Shown here: positions 13,821-25,500 of the stretch, in pieces
Layout: every line of letters starts with the position of its first letter
How positions within the stretch are numbered: the stretch's first letter is position 1
Assembly: GCA_009602725.1 (NCBI GenBank)
Contig: WELB01000051.1
Coordinates: forward strand, 721,507-768,885
Length of the DNA stretch: 47,379 bases
Direction: 5' to 3'
Source of the DNA: Spirogloea muscicola
Lineage: Eukaryota; Streptophyta; Zygnematophyceae; Spirogloeales; Spirogloeaceae
Notes under the pieces: generated by a model
The model's input: only the letters and a program-made list of their open reading frames with translations
The model's database searches: none
Told to the model about the DNA's origin: nothing
Translations under genes and position numbers: made by a program

Positions 13821-15394
13821 TCCACATCCTTCTATGGGCCCAGGCTCATGCAGTGCACTTGCGGGCAGGCCGTGCTATGGCTGCTGCTCGTTCTGGTGCC
13901 TCTTTTCCAGCTACAACGAGAGCAAGCTCCCATCCATTGTAGTCTCTTGCATGACTGTGTGCTTTTAGCGACTTTCGGCCCTTCAGACCTTGTCCATCAG
14001 TTTCGGGCTGGCTTTTCCACAGCCCTCGCCTTTTGAAAGAGCTCACTTTTTGGTTCCGGGCCCCTTCAGAAAGAGAATTGCTCGCCCATGGAGACGAGGG
14101 GCTGGCAAAGCCGGCCCAAAATCAATGGACAAATAGAAGGAAAGACCTCGTCCACTATTTCAGGGCTGGCTTTTCACAGCCCCTCGTCTCCTTACCTGTG
14201 TGCTTTAGGGCTTATCTGGCCCCTTCAGACTTTCTGGGCTGGCCAATCACAGCCATCGCCCACTATTGAAAGAGTCTTTCTCTCTTTGAATGAGCCCACT
14301 GCACTCACAGCTTTCTCTCACAGTCATCGCCCACCGAAAGCAGGTCCTTCTCTCCCGGGAATGCTTTGAGAGCTTTACGGCCCCTTCAGACCTTGTCAAT
14401 TGTCGGGCTGGCTGAGCCCTCGCCCCTTTGGAAGGCAACTTTCTCTCCCAGCACTGATGCAACAATGGCCGTGCGGAAGAAGAAAGAAAGAAAGACTCTT
14501 CCAGTGGAGGGCGATGGCTCCGGCAGCTAGTCTGTTGGACTTGAGGCTCCTCAGTCGTAACTACTGAGTGGTCCAACCTTCCCCGTTCTGACACAGCATC
14601 TTCAGGCCCCTTCGTAGCTGCTAAGCGCGTTAGGCCCCTCCGTCATTTGGCCCCTTCGGACCTCTGTCAATCCTTTTCGGGCTGGCTTCTCACAGCCCTT
14701 GCCCAATTGGCTCCCCATTGGGATAGCCACTTGATGGCTGGGATTGGCTGGCCCAGAAAAGGAGTGAAGAAGGTCCGATAAATGTCAAGGCACAGAGCGA
14801 CTCAAGTGGCCACGGGGTGCTCAACTAACCTCTACTGAACAGCCTCAGGTCAAAGACACTAGTTCCGAAGTAGCGGGTCCACTGGCCCGCTACTGTCAAT
14901 CTGGAAGCGCTTTTTCCCCTGGCCAGAGCCAAAGGCCGGCACACTGATGCAAATCATGTGCCACGGACCGCAGACAGGCGCATGCGATAGACCTGGGCGA
15001 GAGGGCCTGCCGCGTTGGAGTCAGCCTGCACCCCGTGATGACGTCGGGACACCCACGCCTCGCAAGAGCCGGGTGCAGGAGCTCGAGCTGGAGCTGGAGC
15101 TGGAGCCACCGAGCGCCGAACGAGCAGAAGAAAGGGCTCGCCCATTGAGGATAGGGGCTGGACAAGCCAGCCCAAAAAAGAATGTACAAAGAACGAGAAG
15201 GGGGCCAGAGGAAGCCAGAGGAAGCGCTAAGAAACCAAAGCACACAAAGAAAGAAAGCAGCTACAAATTACTCAGTAACCCCTGCTAAGCAGCCGCAGAT
15301 CAGAACAAGCCGTGAGGCCAGCAATGCGACGTAGCGGCAGGGAGCCGCGCCGTCCCCCACCCCGGACCCGGCCCGCGCTCCGGAGGCCCCACCC

Positions 15395-15433
15395 GCCACG
15401 TGGCGAGCCCCGGCTCGCGCCCCGCCACGTGGC
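15395..15433. promoter_or_regulatory. Two perfect G-box palindromes upstream of sucrose synthase
   Basis: GCCACGTGGC occurs at 15395-15404 and again at 15424-15433, 29 bp apart start to start, roughly 80-115 bp before the sucrose synthase ATG. CACGTG G-boxes bind plant bZIP and bHLH factors. Two identical 10-bp palindromes in a short GC-rich promoter are unlikely by chance, but occupancy is inference. Confidence 0.6.
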
Positions 15434-15511
15434 CCCCCGGACCCGATAGCCCCCCAGGCTGGCTGTCGTCACCGGCAACGATCAGCGGCCGCACTCGCCG
15501 CCGCCGCCGCC

Positions 15512-18500
15512 ATGGACTCCCGCGCGGCGCCGCGGCTGGCGCGCGCGCGCAGCCTGGCGACGCGCGTGCGGCAGTCGCTGCTGGAGCACCGCGACGAGTG
15601 CATCCTGCTGCTGTCGCGGTGCGTCGCCGCTGGCCAGCACCTGCTGCAGCCGCACCAGCTGCTCAACGAGCTGGAGGCCGCGCTGGACGCCGCGGAGCAG
15701 CCGGACGTGGTGCGCGACAGCGACTTCGCCAAGATGTTGCAGAGCACGCAGGAGGCCGTCGTCATCCCGCCCTACGTCGCGCTCGCCGTGCGGCCCCGCC
15801 CCGGCGAGTGGCAGTTCCTGCGCATCGACGTCGACGAGCTGGAGGCCGAGGAGCTCTCCGTCGCCGCCTGGCTGGCCTTCAAGGAGAGCCTGAGCAAGCG
15901 GTGGGGCCGTCGCCGCGCCGCGCCCGCAATGCATGCTCTCGAGCTGCGCAGTGCTTCTGACGACGCGCCGCCGCAGTGCCCATTGCACGATATACGATTA
16001 ACTTGCTGGCCTGTCATCCGACGACTGACCTGCGCCGTCGCCGCGGCAGCGAGGTGGGGGAGTATCAGCTGGAGCTGGACTTTGAGCCGTTCAACGCGTC
16101 GTTCCCGAAGCTGACGCAGTCGCGGTCCATTGGCAACGGCGTGCAGTTCCTCAACCGCTTCCTCTCGTCGCGCATGTTCCACCAGGACGCCAGCCTGCAG
16201 CCGCTGCTCGACTTCCTGCGCCTCCACAAGCATGCCGGCCAGGTTGGCGACGCCTGCCCCGCCCCGCTACACGGCTCGCACTGGCTCTCCACCTGCGAGC
16301 CCAGCGAGTGACGCCCGGCTGGCCTCACGAGACTCGGAGCCGGGCACATTGGGGGCGCAGACGCTGCTGATCAGCGAGGACCTCAAGGACATCGGGACGC
16401 TGCAGTCGTCGCTGCAGAAGGTGGACGAGATGCTCCGGAAGCTGGACCCCGCGACGGGCTACAAGGACGTGGCCGTCAGGTGCGGACTGCCAGCGCGTCC
16501 ATCGCGCGCGTATGCAATCGCTTGCTCTCGCGGGCAGCCAGCGGTCAGCACCATGGCTGTGCTCCTGCCGTCGTGCACGAGTGGCAGTCTCATGGACCGC
16601 TGGCGGGGGCCGCGGTTGCTGTGGGCCAGGCTGCGGAAGCTGGGCCTGGAGAAGGGCTGGGGCGACACGGCAGGCCGCATCCTGGAGATGGTGCGCATGC
16701 TCATGGACATCCTCCAGGCGCCGGACGCGGGCACGCTGGAGCAGTTCCTCGGCCGCCTGCCCATGATCTTCTCCGTGCTCATCCTGAGCCCACACGGCTT
16801 CTTTGGCCAGAAGGGCGTGCTTGGCATGCCCGACACCGGCGGCCAGGTGGTGTACATCCTCGACCAGGTGCGCGCGCTGGAGGTGGAGCTCCTCAAGCAC
16901 TTGCAGATGCAGGGCCTCGACTCCATCCGCCCGCAGATCGTCGTGGTGTGTGCCCTCCTCCCTCCACTCTCAGCGCTGCCGCTGCCAAGCGCCTGGGCCC
17001 ACGCATGCATGGCTTGCGGCCGCTGGATTCCCTCCATGCCCCCAGGTTGACCCACACCCTGGCGGGGGCCGCTGCAGGTGACGCGGCTCATCCCAGAGGC
17101 CAAGGGCACGACATGCAACCAGCGGATTGAGGCCATCGAGGGCACCGAGCACTCCCGCATCCTCCGAGTGCCTTTCCGCAGGCATGACAATGGCGAGCCG
17201 CTGCAGCAGTGGGTGTCCCGCTTTGACCTGTGGCCCTACATCGAGCAGTTTGCTGATGTCCGTCTGGCCCTGCACCTTGACACCCTGCTCCGGCCCCTCA
17301 GGCCCATGCTGCTCACAGGGACTGTGGTGGTGCAATATCTGGTTTTTCTTGAGTGGCTGCTGCCAGTCGCTGCACGCCTCTGCTGCACTGTTGAAAGCTT
17401 TCTACAGTGCAACAGTGCTCTCTCCGGTCCTGCGCTTGCTTTCACGCTGTGCCTTTGGAAGAGCCCATTGCAAACTGGGATGGTAGCTGAGGATATTGTG
17501 GGCACCTGCGAGGCCCTTGCTTCCAAACCCTTGTTGCAAAGGCTGAACCTTTGCTCACTGGTTGAGCAGCCTGATGACCCGCACTGGCGCAGGATGTCAA
17601 GAACGAGCTCAAGCAAGAGCTGGGGGGCAATCCTGACCTCATCATTGGCAACTACAGTGATGGCAACCTTGTGGCGTCTCTTCTGTCTCACAAGCTGGGC
17701 ATCACTCAGGTCCGTCAGCTCCTTGCCTCCCTGTGCTGAAAGTCCTGTGCTGAAAGTGGTGGCTGCCCTTGGTTGACAAAGGAGAGTGATTGAGGGGCTC
17801 AAATAGCTGACGCGTCTTGCATGAGCTTGTGGTGGGCGCTGCAGTGCAACATTGCGCATGCCCTGGAGAAGACCAAGTACCCAGACTCAGACATCTACTG
17901 GCAGAAGTACGAGGAGAAGTACCACTTCAGCTGCCAATTCACGGCGGACCTCATTGCCATGAACCACGCAGACTTCATCATCACGTCCACATACCAGGAG
18001 ATTGCTGGCATGTGAGCCTCGAGGCCAGTCCTACCCCTCACCTATGATCAACTTCTCCAGTAGCACGCCTCGAGGACCCAGCCTGACGTTCTTCTGTTCC
18101 CCATATTGCTCGCGCTGCAGGGAGGATACCGTCGGGCAGTATGAGAGCCACGCTGCGTTTACCATGCCCGGTCTTTACCGCGTCGTAAATGGAATCGAGG
18201 TCTTCGACCCAAAGTTCAACATCGTCTCCCCAGGGGCCGACCCTGATGTCTACTTCCCCTTCACGGAGGCTGACCGGCGTCTCAAGGACCTGCACCCTGC
18301 CATCGAGGAGCTCCTGTATGGCGAGGGCGACAGCGCGGAGCATACGTAATGCGCTCCCATCTCAGCTTGTCTCTTGTGTCTTGCATTCCAACTCTGGACA
18401 GCACCCTCAGAACCATACGTCCAAATGCATGGAATCGTTTGCCACAAGTACTCCTGTCTGTGCTGACTTTGCTCTTATATTGGTGCGTGCCCACAGTGGC

Positions 18501-19768
18501 CAGCTCGAAGATCGCAACAAGCCCATCCTTTTTTCCATGGCCAGACTCGACCGCGTGAAGAATCTCACGGGGCTGGTGGAGTCGTTTGCCAAGAATGACC
18601 GGCTGCGCAAGCTGGTCAACCTGGTAATCGTTGGAGGCCTTTTGGACAAGTCAAAGTCGGGCGACCGCGAGGAGATTGACCAAGTGAGTATCTTGCAGAA
18701 AGCATCACGCAGCTTCTCTGACATAGCGGCAGCTATATTTGCATCTTTGCCTTGAATTCAAATGTCCAAGCCTGAAACCTGGATCTGTGATCGCAGATTG
18801 AGAAGATGTATCAGCTGATAGAGGAGCACAATCTGCACGGCCACATCCGGTGGATAAGCGCGCAAAAGGACCGTATCCGGAATGGCGAGCTCTATCGCGT
18901 CATTGCTGACTCGCATGGAGCATTTGTTCAGGTTGCACACCTCAGGCACTGAGATATCTAGTGTACAGCACGGGTCAGACACAACACCAGTATTCAGCAA
19001 GGGCTTATTGAGCATGAGTCTAACGTGTCTGACAGCGTGACACATACTTTGCCTTTTGTTGCACAGCCTGCACTGTATGAAGCCTTTGGCCTGACAGTGA
19101 TCGAGGCCATGACGTGCGGCCTGCCCACTTTTGCCACCTGCCATGGGGGGCCGGTAGAAATCATCGAGAATGGCAAGTCGGGCTTTCACATCGACCCATA
19201 CCATGGAGAGGCAGCTGCAGAGCTCATGGCAGATTTCTTTGAGGAGAGTGCCAAGGACACGTCCAAGTGGGAGGCCATCTCGAAGGGCGGGCTCAAGCGG
19301 ATATTTACCAGGTCAGATGCGAATGAGACATCTACATTGTAAGATGATGTGCAACGCATGCTTTAGATCGTTGAGAGCGCTGCAGGTCTGAGTACATCGA
19401 AGTGCTTGCACGATGCAGTTACACCTGGAGCTTGTATGCGGAGAGAATGATGACTCTGTCTCGGGTCTACGGTTTCTGGAAGTACGTGTCCGGCCTGGAG
19501 CGGCGGGAGACACGCCGCTATCTGGAGATGTTCTACCGACTAAAATTCCGGCAGCTTGTAAGGGCGCCGACCCATTGACTCATCATTCCCAGTGCAACCG
19601 TGGTATTGTGCTGGCACAGGTCAAGGAACAAATCTAAAGTGCTGATTAGCTAACTTGCTTGATTATCAGGCACAAGAAGTACCGCTTGCCCCTGAGGAGG
19701 ACGGTGGCTCCGAAAAGAGCAAGCAGGAGATGAAGACAATCGAAGCCAATAAGTCGCCTGGCTCATAG
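15512..19768 (+). CDS. SUS: Sucrose synthase
   Basis: Reversible cytosolic GT-B glycosyltransferase (GT4 family): sucrose plus UDP gives UDP-glucose plus fructose. Thirteen exons: 15512-15900, 16050-16242, 16361-16479, 16630-16945, 17078-17257, 17593-17709, 17845-18011, 18121-18345, 18497-18683, 18797-18931, 19067-19311, 19419-19557, 19670-19768. All have GT/AG sites and compatible phases, giving 836 residues, the usual family length. The N-terminal RARS motif places Ser14 at the conserved SnRK/CDPK phosphorylation position. Other landmarks are LSPHGFFGQ near residue 288, [37 protein letters not shown], and the E-x7-E motif [10 protein letters not shown] (Glu681/Glu689). The C-terminus is short and acidic/lysine-rich. 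The only SUS copy in this window; two G-boxes precede it. Confidence 0.96.
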
Positions 19769-20061
19769 CTGACTTATGTCTCCTACTTTACAGCCCTAGT
19801 AAATGCGCTCTCTAGAGTCGAGGGCCAACTTTCAGTACAACTCTGTATACACAAGCTCCCATTGCCCTGTTGCTGCTTCTGGCTTGTCTATCTGATATTT
19901 GCGCATCTCAAGCGCTTTTGTTGTCAAAAGTGACCATGAAAAGAGCCTAATTAGCTCTTACAATAGCAACCTCTCATCAATTTCTCATGAAGTGCCGGGC
20001 TCATGGTGCAATCAAAGAATGCCCTGTGGGTGTTGGAAGCTGGTCCTATTGGGGCACCCGA

Positions 20062-22194
20062 CTACATTCGAATGACGTAGGAGTTGGCATGTGTGACGTA
20101 CCTAACCCAGCGGTATGGGTTGTATGACTTACTCTTTTTCATAATCTGCAAGTATCGCACCTGCACCAGGATGATTTTACACGGGAGGTCACATCCGTTG
20201 CACAGTGGAGCTTACGCATGTCAATATCACATCACAGACCTTTGCAAGTAGGAGAGAATGAAGACCTGGAGGCGTGACGCATTGTACATAGGTATGCTGA
20301 AGGTCATGCTCACAGGTCCCACATCCTTCTTCAGATTACCTGCGTACAGGCAGAGCCGACAAGACCTCAGCCATCACTCATGCTCTCAGTCTGCTGCAGC
20401 AGCATCTCATGCACATGGAGCTTGTTACAAGCCCAGGCTTTGGGCTTTGTTCTGACCACTGCGCTCCTGATTGAGGATGAGCTTCACTCGCAGGACATGC
20501 TCCGAGGCCCCAACAATCTGCCCAGAGCCCGAATTCGAGAATAGGTGGGGATCCGGGTGATGAGTCGTACGCACAGTGTGTAGCGAGCGTAGGCTTCACA
20601 CTGGTCTCACAAGCCCTCACAGTATGCAACTCAGTAGGTCAAGGGGAGCAGTGCAGCGGCGCACCTTCTTGAGCATCCACTCCATGGACTTCGTGGCCTC
20701 TTTGTAGTCAGTTGACTGTCCTATAGACGCTGCTTCCATCTCAAAACTGACCCTGGCATCCACGACCAATGAGGAGCGCGACTCAGTTCCTGCCACCCCC
20801 AGGCATGTACATGCTAGAGACTCCACAGCTTGGCGCCAGCCAGGCTGAAACCCAATGCTTTGCATAAGAGTGAAGGGCTTCATTGCACTAGCCTGGAGGT
20901 TGACTTGGGCAGCGGAACACGGAGCACAACAGAGTTTGCGCTTGCGACGGTGGGAAAGTCTGCGCGAACTTTCAGAATCAATTCAACCTGCAGGACGGCG
21001 ACAGGAATGTTAACGGCTTCCATAGATCGGGCAAGAGCTGATGAGCTTTTTGCATTTGCACAATACTTTTCAGAGGGAGCGACAAAAGGGAAGAGGAGAA
21101 GAAGGCGAGTGCCTTGAACGGGCCTGCCTCCTCGATGACGGGGTAGACACGGAAGGGCGGTTTGAACTCCTGCGTCATGCGGTAGTTCATGACCGAAAAT
21201 TCCCCGTCGGGCGGGACCTACACGCAGCAGCCGGCCATTGGCGCAAGCTCGAGCGTGTGAGCACCTACCTGCTCACGACCGCCGGGGCGACAGCAAGAGC
21301 CGATTGAGGGGGCCCCGGAGGCCGTAAGGCTGACCAGCTGACCAGCGCAAGCGTGCGGTCGAGGTCGAAGTCGTCCAGCCGCACGCTCTCGTGGAAGTTG
21401 CAGTCGTCCAGCAGCACCATGCCCGCGCCACCGGAGCCGGCGCCGTAGTCCGGCCCAAAGGAGGATGAAGTGGAGGAGTCCCGGCCGATGGCGAGGTCCT
21501 CGTTGAGCGCGACGCGGATCTCGGGGTTGCCCGTCAGGTAGCTCTTCATCTGCAGGCTGCCGTCGATCTCGGACGTCAGGATGTAGCCGCTGGCGTTGAA
21601 GGTGACGGAGATGCGCTCGACGAGGTCGACGAAGATCTCCTCGCGCTTGCGCCCGTGGCCGTCGGTGGCGACCACGGACTTGGTGACAGCGGTGGAGGGC
21701 AGGCGCTTGATGCCCTGCAGGAAGAGGCCGGCGGCGCCGAGGCTGGGCACGCGCGCGGCGTCCACGACCACGGGGTCGTTGAACACAAACGCCTTGAGCG
21801 CCTCGGTTGACGTGGACTGCGGGAAGCCGAAGTCGAGCATCTCGTCCAGCAGCTCGTAGACGAGCACGAAGTTGCGGCGCACGCTCTCCTCGCTCAGCAC
21901 GCCCAGGTAGTCCTTGGCCACGCGTGCGCAGCGCTGCAGCAGCTCCAGCACCAGCGCCGGCGGCGGCGAGCCGCGCGTCGTGGCGGCGAAGAGCAGCCCG
22001 CCGGCGCGCAGGTGCAGGTAGGAGACGCCGTCGACGGCGAACACGGGCGGCGCCTCGCCGCCGCCGGCGCCGGCGCCCCAGAACTTGACCTTGCGGAAGA
22101 ACACCTCCGCCGCGCCCTTGCCCACGTCGCCGCGGTAGTCCCGGAAGATGATGCTGTCGCCGCGCGGCGACAGCACGAACAGCTGCGAGATCAT
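20062..22194 (-). CDS. AP4M: AP-4 adaptor complex subunit mu
   Basis: Medium (cargo-recognition) subunit of the AP-4 trans-Golgi adaptor, which sorts vacuolar cargo in plants. Seven minus-strand exons: 21343-22194, 21113-21217, 20893-20987, 20665-20752, 20457-20517, 20266-20339, 20062-20160. They give 457 residues against about 450 in the family. Exon 1 holds the whole longin-like N-domain (MISQLFVLSPRGD start, LLQRCARVAKDYLG, FVLVYELLDEMLDFG) and the start of the mu-homology domain (REEIFVDLVERISVTF, SYLTGNPEI, CNFHESVRLDDFD). Later exons carry NYRMTQEFKPPFRV, FEMEAASIGQSTDYKEA and the terminal NPYRWVRYVT. Introns 2 and 3 need GC donors (ttcaag|gcactc and tccag|gctagt); no GT alternative keeps both phase and homology. 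Divergent with UTP12. Confidence 0.95.
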
Positions 22195-22549
22195 GGCTGC
22201 CGCTGCGCTGCAGCTTCTGCAGCGCAGGGGCGCTCCGTGGGAGGGCTGAAGCTTCAGCGCGGCGACAGCACAAAGGGCTGCGAGATCATGGCGGCACACT
22301 GCAGCTGCGGCCCCCGGGCGCGGCGTGGGAGGGCTTCAGCGCGGCCGCGCGCGGCGCCGCGGCGCCATGGCGGAGGGAAGGAGGAACGGCAGCCCGGCGA
22401 GTTCCTTTGTGGGCGCCCAACAAACACATCACCCAGCTACAGCCCACTGGGGTTTAAGCCCTCGGCTCCCCGAGGGGTGCCCGGAAAGCAGACCCAAGTG
22501 TGCGCCCAGTGGGGTTTAAGGCCCCCCGCCGCCGGCGCGGCCGGGCGCC
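22195..22549. promoter_or_regulatory. Bidirectional promoter region, AP4M / UTP12
   Basis: 355 bp separate the divergent start codons of AP4M and UTP12, so both promoters and 5' UTRs must share it. Next to AP4M it contains a tandem duplication of that gene's start region. Next to UTP12 it has two similar 20-bp blocks, 22442-22461 and 22504-22523, each reading GCCCASTGGGGTTTAAG; the second ends 27 bp before the UTP12 ATG. No TATA box is evident. Confidence 0.6.
22254..22289 (-). other. Upstream ORF, duplicated AP4M start (11 codons plus stop)
   Basis: A minus-strand ATG at 22289 opens an ORF reading MISQPFVLSPR and then TGA. It differs from the first eleven residues of AP4M (MISQLFVLSPR) at one position. 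It arises from a tandem duplication with a 95-bp offset (22163 onward against 22258 onward on the plus strand). It lies 95 bp upstream of the real start and would be in the 5' UTR if transcription begins upstream of it. Confidence 0.6.
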
Positions 22550-25500
22550 ATGGTGAAGGCGTACCTGCGCTACGCGCCCGGCGCGGCCTTCGGCGTCGTC
22601 ACCTCCGGCNNNNNNNNNNNNNNNNNNNNNNNNNNNNNNNNNNNNNNNNNNNNNNNNNNNNNNNNNNNNCGAGGCCGGCTCCGCGGCGCGGCCGTCGGTG
22701 ACGAGCCTGGCGCGCGCGCCGGCCGCCGCCCACCAGGCGAGCCCTCTCAGGCCCGGAGCTGCCATGGCCGAGCCCTCGACGCGCCGCAGCATGCCGCCAT
22801 CGCCGGTGAACCCTTAAGCCCTGAGCCTCCACCGTCGGCGGCGCAGGCGGCGGCGGGGTACGCGGACGGCAGCATCCGGGTGTGGGACTTCGTGGGCGGG
22901 GCGTGCGAGGTGACGCTGGCGGGCCACCGCGGCGCCGTCTCGGCCCTGCGCTACGACGCCGGCGGCGGGCTGCTGGCCTCCGGCGGCGCTGACACGGACG
23001 TCGTGGTGTGGGACGCGGTGGGCGAGGCGGGGCTCTTCCGCCTGCGCGGCCACCGCGGGCAGGTCACGGATGCCGCCTTCGTGGAGCGGCCCGCCGGCGG
23101 CGGCAGCAACGGCCGCGGCGATGCCCGCTGGCTCGCCACGGCCGCCAAGGACGGCCTGGTGCGCGTGTGGGACCTGGACACGCAGCGCTGCGTGCAGGTC
23201 GTGGCCGGCTACCGCGGTGAGGTGTGGTCCCTCGACCCCCACCCCCGCCTCCCACGCCTTGTCACCGCCGCCGCCGACCAGGATCTGCGCCTCTACGCCG
23301 TGGCCGGCAACGGCGACCAGGAGGGAGCCGGCGGCGACGTGCTGACGCTCCTGGGCACGGTCAGGCGGCAGAGCAGCGACCGCGCCGTGGCCGTGCGCTT
23401 CTCCGACGACGGCCGCCTCCTCGCCGTCCTGGCGGCGGGCAAGACCATCGAGCTTTACAGGCATGCTCACATTGACAAGCCCTCTGCCGACGACTGCCGT
23501 CTCCTGAGCTTGCCGAGCAACCTCGGGCACGCTGCTCAGGACGGGCTTGCATGCTGGCGGTGTCTGCGGGGCGCAGAGTGCTCGGTGACAAGGAGGCGGC
23601 CAGGAAGGCCAAGCGCCGGAAGAAGCGGAGGCGAGAGAAGGACAGGGCTGCTGCCCCCCATGTCGCCGACGACGAGGAGGGCGGAGGCGGCGGTGACGAG
23701 GATGCTGCAGGGGAGGGACGCCCTGCTGGCTCAGGGACGGTGTTGGCGGCAGACGAGCTTGCGCTGCTTCAGGTGCTGCTTGCGCTGGCACGGACTGGGA
23801 GCAGAGACCCCGAGTTCGTTGCCTTCCCTGCGACATGGGCTGCCGTTGCTGCTTCCTCTCTCATCCTGACCAGGCCTTGACGTGACTGGCTACGCCGTGT
23901 CCTTCTCGCAGGTGGTGAGGCTCAAGTACAAGGTGCGGTCCTTCTGCTTCCTGCCCGCTGGCGCTCTACGCAAGGGCGTGGAGGCTGTCTTGGCCGTCGC
24001 CCTTTCCACGAATTGCCTCCAAGTCTGGCTCTGGACGCAGCTCCTGCCTGAGCAATTGGTTAATGTGCAGTATTTGGTGCTTGTAATGCTCACTTGTTTT
24101 GAGTCTTGTCCTCAAGCGGCGGAGAGCTTGGATGACGCTTTCTGGTCGTCAGTGTCTTTCTTCGCCGCCTGCCAGGTGGTCGAGGTCGCCGCTGACGCTG
24201 CACCGCCGCTGTGTGTTTCCTCGCCTCCTGTCAGACGGTCGAGGTGAAGGACACGTCTGCAACCGTGGCGCTGACGGTGGAGCTGCCAGGCCACCGATCG
24301 GGCGTGCGCGCCTCTGCGCTCAGCTCCGACGCCTCCATGTTGCTCTCCACGTCGCACGACGCAGTCAAGGTCCGGCGTTGCTGTGAGGCGAGGCGAGGCG
24401 AGGCGAGCTGCTCAAGGTGTGCATTCGGGAGAGGGAAGCTTCTGTCAAGTTCCGGCATCAGACTGTGCGCCGGTGGTGTCTCATGCAGCTGTGGAACCCG
24501 CACACGGGGGCGTGCCTGCGGAGCATGGAGGCCGGGTACGGGCTGTGCGGGCTCTTCGCCCCTGGGGATCGCCATGCCGTCGTCGGCACCAAGTCCGGCG
24601 CCCTGGAGATCTTCTCCATTGACTCCTCGTCGCGCATTGAGAGCGTGGACGCGCACAGCGGTGCGCTGTGGTCCATCGCTGCCAGGCCCGACGGCTCTGG
24701 CTTTGCCACCGCCTCTGCCGATCACGACGTGAAGGTCTTCATCAATGCCTCGTGTTGGTTGCAATGCTGGCTTGCTAGTGGCCAGCCATTGTGATATGGA
24801 TGAGGCGAATGGGTTTCTTTGTGCAGTTTTGGGATTACGAGCTCCGTCAAGGCACAGCTCTCGAGGAGGACTCTGCTGCAGGACCGCCGCCGAAGCAGCG
24901 GCTCGGCGTTGTACATGTCACCACATTGCGCATGCACGACGATGTCCTCTGCGTGCGATTCAGCCCAGACGGCAAATATGTCGCGGTGGCCCTCCTTGAC
25001 TTCACCGTCAAGGTCAGCTTTCCCCACTCTTGCAGACTGGGGCCAAAATTGTACATAGTGCTACCTGGCTGAGGCGGGGTTTCATTTGGCAATTCCTGAT
25101 GGGCCGTACGGTCTTGCCTGAGTCACGCCCAGGTGTACTTTGTCGACTCCCTCAAATTCTTTCTGTCGCTTTACGGGCACAAGCTCCCAGTGCTGTGCAT
25201 GGACATCTCATCAGACGGCTCGCTGCTAGCCACCGGGTCGGCTGACAAGAACGTGAAGCTCTGGGGCCTTGACTTTGGGGACTGCCACAAGTCTCTCTTC
25301 GCTCACGCCGACAGGCAAGCCGCCATTCCGTTCGCACTTGAATCATGGAGTTCAAGTTATAGACTCATCGAGTACATCCACATCGAAGAGCCTTCGTGTG
25401 AGGGCTTTTGCCGTCCCTTGCAGTGTGATGCAGGTCCAATTTGTGCCTAACACGCACTACTTCTTCACTGCTGGCAAAGATCGCTTGATCAAGTACTGGG

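Larger units (their letters stand above)
12048..15300. repeat. Gene-free cluster of dispersed palindromic repeats
   Basis: About 3.2 kb with no convincing gene. It is built from shuffled copies of a few short repeats in both orientations, described separately. Segments 12375-12450 and 13284-13360 are near copies of each other (both contain TCCAAAGCCAAAGAAAGAGGTG). A unit ending CTAAGCAGCCGCAGATCAGA occurs near 13043 and 15283, and inverted near 12700-12735. The arrangement suggests nested non-autonomous elements. No transposase or reverse transcriptase was seen here. Confidence 0.7.

Noticed and set aside
12284-15200. CRISPR-like array of GGGCTGG/CCAGCCC hairpins
   Set aside because: Copies vary in length, orientation and spacing, no cas genes are present, and the genome is eukaryotic.
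22254-22299. Upstream in-frame start giving a longer AP4M protein
   Set aside because: The frame upstream of the AP4M ATG is open for about 35 codons, but MISQLFVLSPRG is the conserved family N-terminus, so the 22194 start was kept.
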